A stretch of DNA of 34,040 bases, from positions 1 to 34,040 of the forward strand of contig JAVKLS010000042.1 of NCBI GenBank assembly GCA_031538565.1, written 5' to 3'. This document shows, piece by piece, positions 31,801 to 34,040 of this stretch. Origin of the DNA: JASGCK01 sp031538565 (lineage in GTDB: Bacteria > Pseudomonadota > Gammaproteobacteria > Burkholderiales > Burkholderiaceae_C). How positions within the stretch are numbered: the stretch's first letter is position 1; every line of letters begins with the position of its first letter. The translations under genes and the position numbers were made by a program. The notes under the pieces are model-generated. The model was given only the letters and a program-made list of their open reading frames with translations. It ran no database searches and had not been told where the DNA came from.

Positions 31801-32345
31801 TCGACCCGATAAGGCATGGGCGAGCCCATTGGGAAAAGATCAATGAGTCCACCGCGCACGGCGTACTCGCCTGGGCTGACGACTTGCGTGACGTGGTTGT
31901 AGCCCGCCAGCGTCAGCTGTGCTTTGAGCTTGGCGTCCGCCAGCTGTTGTTTGACTTTGAAGTGAAAAGTGTGACCTGCTAAAAAAGACGGCGGCGCCAG
32001 GCGGTACAGCGCCGTGGTGGCAGGCACGATGACGACATCGGCATCGCCATTTTTGATGCGCCACAGCGTGGCAAGGCGTTCGGAAATTAAATCTTGATGC
32101 GGCGAAAAGCCGTCGTAGGGCAGCGTCTCCCAATCGGGAAACAAGGTGCAGCGCAGATCGGGCGCAAAAAAAGGCAGTTCGAGCAGCAAGCGCTGGGCAT
32201 CAGCCGCGTCCGCACAAACGATGACGGTGATGCTCTGCTGCGCTTGAGTTCGGGTGGCTAGCTTGGCAAGCAGCAAGGCATCGCCTGAGCCTGCGGGTTT
32301 TGTAAGCGTAAAACGCTGTCCCGTTTTGAGTTGGGGTAAATCCAT
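28839..32345 (-). CDS. mfd: Transcription-repair coupling factor Mfd
   Basis: An 1168-residue Mfd that removes stalled RNA polymerase at lesions and recruits UvrA. The N-terminal UvrB-like module begins LFPDWETLPYDGFSPHQD. The RNA polymerase interacting domain contains HGIGRYRGL. The translocase has Walker A VCGDVGFGKTEVALRAA, DEEH box IIDEEHRFG and the SATPIPRTL-type motif TATPIPRTLGM, followed by the RVGRSHHQAYAYLL motif. The C-terminal D7 region follows. Residues about 341-362 are encoded by a diverged copy of the dispersed palindromic repeat (VQGQSADGTSTSAVRM), inserted in frame. The stop codon overlaps palindromic copy B. It is divergent from ispDF, 25 nt apart. Confidence 0.97.
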   Translation of the reverse strand: MDLPQLKTGQRFTLTKPAGSGDALLLAKLATRTQAQQSITVIVCADAADAQRLLLELPFFAPDLRCTLFPDWETLPYDGFSPHQDLISERLATLWRIKNGDADVVIVPATTALYRLAPPSFLAGHTFHFKVKQQLADAKLKAQLTLAGYNHVTQVVSPGEYAVRGGLIDLFPMGSPMPYRVDLFDDVIDSIRSFDPDSQRSLYPVPELRLLPGREFPLDEAAQLMFRSRWRELLEGDPTKSRIYKEMGNGITTAGIEYYLPLFFEHTATVFDYVGEAATLVLHGDLETPLAQFWRDTSERYRILRNDPDRPALAPEHLFLPVDAFFAETKKYAALTLKPLAVRPVPVQGQSADGTSTSAVRMDFMTGLPNLAVNRAADEPLANLKAHLRSSPHRLLLIAESLGRQESLLDFLRASHIEPVGFESLAEFASSSEKIGIAPATLHAGFAWNEAQIDFVTETELFSSSPIQRRGKRGQEKTTDLDALIKDLAELSIGDPVVHAAHGIGRYRGLVHLDLGLAATDKDDPNNKQEFLHLEYANQAVLYVPVAALHLISRYTGVSPDEAPLHRLGSDQWSKAKRKAASQVRDSAAELLNIYARRAAREGFAFRLSMHDYEIFANDFGFEETPDQKAAIHAVVQDMISPRPMDRLVCGDVGFGKTEVALRAAFIAVLGGKQVAILAPTTLLAEQHYQTLVDRFAKWPIRIAEMSRFRSSKEITAAQQGIANGTLDIVVGTHKLLSKDTHFKDLGLLIIDEEHRFGVRHKEAMKSLRAEVDVLTLTATPIPRTLGMALEGLRDLSVIATAPQRRLAIKTFVRSEDKSVIREALLREIKRGGQCYFLHNDVATMSNRLAQLTELLPEARIAVAHGQMPERELERVMRDFVAQRFNVLLCSTIIETGIDVPTANTIVISHADKFGLAQLHQLRGRVGRSHHQAYAYLLVPDIQSLSKHAQQRLDAIQGMEELGSGFYLAMHDLEIRGAGEVLGDNQSGNMLEVGFQLYNEMLAEAVRALKAGKEPDLMRPLHATTEINLHAPALLPKDYCGDVHLRLSFYKKLATAKDNDAVSRLLEELVDRFGKLPEQAQALIDTHRLRVLCEPYGVHKIDAAPSVIIITFKPNAPIDPQSIIHLIQRNRHIKLAGNDKLRIEKAMESAADRVHLVRDVLRGLQIKS
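31260..31324. repeat. Diverged palindromic repeat inside mfd (copy D)
   Basis: Left arm 31260-31282 (CATTCGCACTGCGCTTGTCG...) and right arm 31299-31324 (...GGACAGGCACAGGGCGAACGG) are inverted relative to each other at about 18 of 23 positions by hand alignment, around a 16-nt loop. The arms match the inner arms of copies A and B and the half copy in mod. It lies wholly inside the mfd reading frame without disrupting it. Confidence 0.75.
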
Positions 32346-32354
32346 AGAAGTTCA

Positions 32355-32364
32355 ATTCTAGAAT
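32355..32364. promoter_or_regulatory. Symmetric -10 box shared by mfd and ispDF
   Basis: ATTCTAGAAT is a perfect palindrome in the 25-nt divergent gap. It offers TAGAAT to ispDF on the + strand (6 nt before its ATG) and TAGAAT to mfd on the - strand (9 nt before its ATG). No other promoter-like sequence fits in the gap. Both transcripts would start at or very near their start codons. Confidence 0.4.
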
Positions 32365-32370
32365 GCATCC

Positions 32371-33576
32371 ATGGTTACAGAAATCACAAAACCCAAATTC
32401 TTTGCCCTCATCCCTTGCGCGGGTACTGGGCTACGAGCGGGCGGCGAGCGACCCAAGCAATATCAAGTCATCGCAGGCAAGGCGATGGTGCTGCACACCA
32501 TAGATGCTTTTGCCAAAGTGGCGCGCATCTCCCAGACCTTTGTGGTGCTTGCGCCTAGTGACACCGCGTTTGCCGCACTTGGCGCCAAGGCGAGCATCCT
32601 GCGCTGCGGCGGTATAAGCCGTGCCGACAGCGTTGCCAATGGCTTGCAAGCGCTGCAGGGTGCGGGCGGCACGCCAAGCGATTGGGTACTGGTCCACGAT
32701 GCGGCGCGGTGTTTGGTTACTAGCGAACAAATCAATCAACTCATCGACGAGTGTGAGGGCGATGCGGTAGGGGGGCTATTGGCTTGCCCTGTGCCCGATA
32801 CGCTAAAAGCCGCCAGCCAAGGCCGCGCGGATACAACCATTGCACGTGCCGACAAATGGGCTGCGCAAACGCCGCAAATGTTTAGACTGGGGGCGCTGCA
32901 AGAGGCTTTGGCACAAGCAGCGCGCAAGCAGCTAACTGTGACCGACGAATCCAGCGCGATGGAGGCGATGGGATGCAAACCCAAAATGCTAGAGGCCTCG
33001 CGGCAAAACTTCAAAGTAACGTATGCAGAAGACTTCGCACTGGCGGAGTCGATTTTGTTAGCCCGAGGAAAATTTAGTATGAGCATCACCCCAACCCCCC
33101 CCATGATCCGCATCGGCGAAGGCTGGGACACGCATCAATTGGTGGAGGGCAGGGCGTTGGTGCTGGGCGGCGTGACCATTCCGTTTAGCAAAGGCTTGCT
33201 GGGGCACTCGGACGCAGACGCGCTGTGCCACGCCATCACCGACGCGCTTTTAGGCGCTAGCGGGCTAGGCGATATTGGTAAGCATTTCCCCGATACCGAT
33301 CCGCAATTTAAAAGCGCAGATTCTGTGCTGCTGCTCAAACGCGCAGCAGCGCTGGTGCGCGGCAAAGGCTGGCGCATTGGCAACGTGGACAGCACCGTCA
33401 TCGCCCAAGCACCCAGGCTGGCGCCCTTTATTGCTGCCATGCAAAAAAATATCAGCGAGGCACTGGAGCTAGACATCGCGCAAGTGAATGTAAAAGCCAA
33501 AACCGCCGAAAAAATGGGCCCCGTGGGCGAAGGGCTGGCGATGGAAGCGCGGGCCGTGGTGATTCTTTGTCAGTAA
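32371..33576 (+). CDS. ispDF: Bifunctional IspD-IspF (MEP pathway fusion)
   Basis: A 401-residue fusion of two MEP isoprenoid pathway enzymes. Residues 1-236 are IspD (MEP cytidylyltransferase): IPCAGTGLRAGGERPKQY near residue 12, LVHDAARC and the C-terminal KVTYAEDFALAESIL. Residues 237-401 are IspF (MEcPP synthase): MIRIGEGWDTHQLVEGR with its metal Asp/His, LGHSDADALCHAITDALLGA, and the terminal KAKTAEKMGPVGEG. In Burkholderiales the two are usually separate adjacent genes. Here the frame runs through an ATG at 33079, preceded by GAGG about 10 nt upstream, so IspF could also be made separately. A one-base shift would restore an ATGA stop/start overlap at that point. Both domains appear intact. 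Confidence 0.95.
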   Translation: MVTEITKPKFFALIPCAGTGLRAGGERPKQYQVIAGKAMVLHTIDAFAKVARISQTFVVLAPSDTAFAALGAKASILRCGGISRADSVANGLQALQGAGGTPSDWVLVHDAARCLVTSEQINQLIDECEGDAVGGLLACPVPDTLKAASQGRADTTIARADKWAAQTPQMFRLGALQEALAQAARKQLTVTDESSAMEAMGCKPKMLEASRQNFKVTYAEDFALAESILLARGKFSMSITPTPPMIRIGEGWDTHQLVEGRALVLGGVTIPFSKGLLGHSDADALCHAITDALLGASGLGDIGKHFPDTDPQFKSADSVLLLKRAAALVRGKGWRIGNVDSTVIAQAPRLAPFIAAMQKNISEALELDIAQVNVKAKTAEKMGPVGEGLAMEARAVVILCQ

Positions 33577-33577
33577 C

Positions 33578-33899
33578 TCAAGAAGCCTCTTGCTCGACTT
33601 CCGATAAAACGGTTAGCAGCTTGTTTTTTACAATCCTTCGCATAACTTCTCTTGCCATAAACAACGGGTAACGATTTGAGTTTATGCAATCATCGGAGAT
33701 GCGGACACCTACGTAGGTGTCGCAGCAAGCTGCAACCCTGTTCCCCCGCTATGACGCTGTAAGCCCCTAGGTCGGCGGGCAGCAGGGCAAAACGCAGTGT
33801 GGTCAGTTCTGCGTCATGAATCTGGGCGCTGCCCTCGATGGCTCCCCAGATTTCCAGGGTGCTGCCGTCGCAATGCCCATCAAAGCGGCTGTGCGCCGA
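33578..33899 (-). pseudogene. Frameshifted, 5'-truncated remnant of an unrecognised gene
   Basis: The gap between ispDF and the IS end holds protein-like reading frames on the minus strand. One open stretch (33690-33899) reads, in part, DGHCDGSTLEIWGAIEGS and LRFALLPADLGAYSVIAGEQ, then stops. A second, overlapping frame (33578-33748) reads DTYVGVRISDDCINSN, then YPLFMAREVMRRIVKN and ends LSEVEQEAS. Together they look like one gene broken by a frameshift somewhere in 33693-33748 and cut at its 5' end by the IS. I do not recognise the family. A genuine pair of short unrelated frames cannot be excluded. No RNA gene or clear terminator is seen here. Confidence 0.4.
33704..33721. repeat. 18-bp perfect palindrome
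   Basis: GACACCTACGTAGGTGTC is fully self-complementary with no loop spacer. It lies in the segment where the degraded gene must change frame. It may be a protein-binding site or a chance product of decay; no function is claimed. Confidence 0.6.
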
Positions 33900-33900
33900 C

Positions 33901-34040
33901 TGAACCTAGTCAAATTAATAGACACAGGACTCCTCTAAAGACTGATGATGCAAGCGTTCGAATTCGACTGGCGTAAGCCAGCCGTTGTTTGAATGCCTGC
34001 GAACGCGATTGTAGTAATGCTCGATGTATTCAAAGACAAC
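33901..34040 (-). mobile_element. IS3-family insertion sequence, one end (runs off window)
   Basis: The element begins at about 33901 with TGAACCTAGTC, in the style of IS3-family termini that start with TG. It contains the 3' end of an OrfB transposase on the minus strand. The rest lies beyond the right edge. The exact boundary and any target duplication cannot be fixed without the other end. Confidence 0.75.
33915..34040 (-). CDS. IS3-family transposase OrfB, C-terminal end (partial)
   Basis: The last 41 codons of an IS3-type integrase/transposase. The segment VFEYIEHYYNRVRRHSNN followed by GWLTPVEFERL is the well-known end of the DDE integrase core (Y-N..R.H...G..P.E.E). The stop is at 33915-33917. 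The catalytic core and start are outside the window, so completeness is unknown. It would catalyse transposition of the element whose end lies at about 33901. Confidence 0.9.
   Translation of the reverse strand, partial: VVFEYIEHYYNRVRRHSNNGWLTPVEFERLHHQSLEESCVY

Noticed and set aside
33577..33594. Possible terminator hairpin CAAGA-AGCC-TCTTG after ispDF
   Set aside because: The stem is only 5 bp and is not followed by a T-run, so it was not called.

Overview
This window looks like chromosome from a betaproteobacterium of the order Burkholderiales, most likely family Comamonadaceae. That assignment is an inference from gene content and order: sdhCDAB-sdhE-gltA; algH-ruvX-pyrR-pyrB-pseudo-dihydroorotase; rhodanese-grxC-secB; a DUF3460 protein next to scpA; and a single-chain 1322-residue PurL. 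GC content is moderate by eye; I did not compute it for the whole window. Most of the window is tightly packed housekeeping DNA with many 4-nt ATGA overlaps.

Layout. (1) 1-1906: 3' part of nlpD, which begins inside a perfect 15-bp tandem repeat, abutting rlmD. (2) 1985-5953: purL. (3) 6038-11024: succinate dehydrogenase sdhCDAB, its assembly factor sdhE, and citrate synthase gltA, all on the + strand. (4) 11045-16367: a compact + strand run of algH, ruvX, pyrR, pyrB, an inactive-looking dihydroorotase homologue, an acyltransferase, a Zn-ribbon Nudix hydrolase and tusA. (5) 16364-18799: a - strand run apbC-rsmD-coaD-fdx that meets tusA stop to stop. (6) 18851-22053: metG, a DUF3460 protein and scpA on +. 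(7) 22188-23355: rhodanese-grxC-secB on -. (8) 23424-28686: an accessory - strand operon res, DUF4258, DUF2283, mod. This is a Type III restriction-modification system with a toxin-antitoxin-like pair between its two subunits. (9) 28839-32345: mfd on -. (10) 32371-33576: a fused ispD-ispF on +. (11) 33577-34040: a degraded, frameshifted gene remnant and the end of an IS3-family element that leaves the window.

The most unusual material lies in the right third. A palindromic dispersed repeat, recognisable by TGAGCCTGTCGAAG-type arms, occurs four times. Two near-complete intergenic copies lie at 22070-22181 (flanked by 15-17 bp direct repeats) and 28714-28839. Two more lie inside reading frames, in mod as a half copy with a 9-bp array and in mfd as a diverged full palindrome. 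The two intergenic copies are in the same orientation and bracket a segment that includes the restriction-modification operon. Other points of interest are the ispDF fusion with a remnant ATGA junction one base out of frame, a symmetric -10 box shared by mfd and ispDF, a composition shift confined to metG, and the absence of rpoS between nlpD and rlmD.

No tRNA, rRNA, CRISPR array or riboswitch was recognised. Promoter calls rest mainly on -10-like boxes and are weak.
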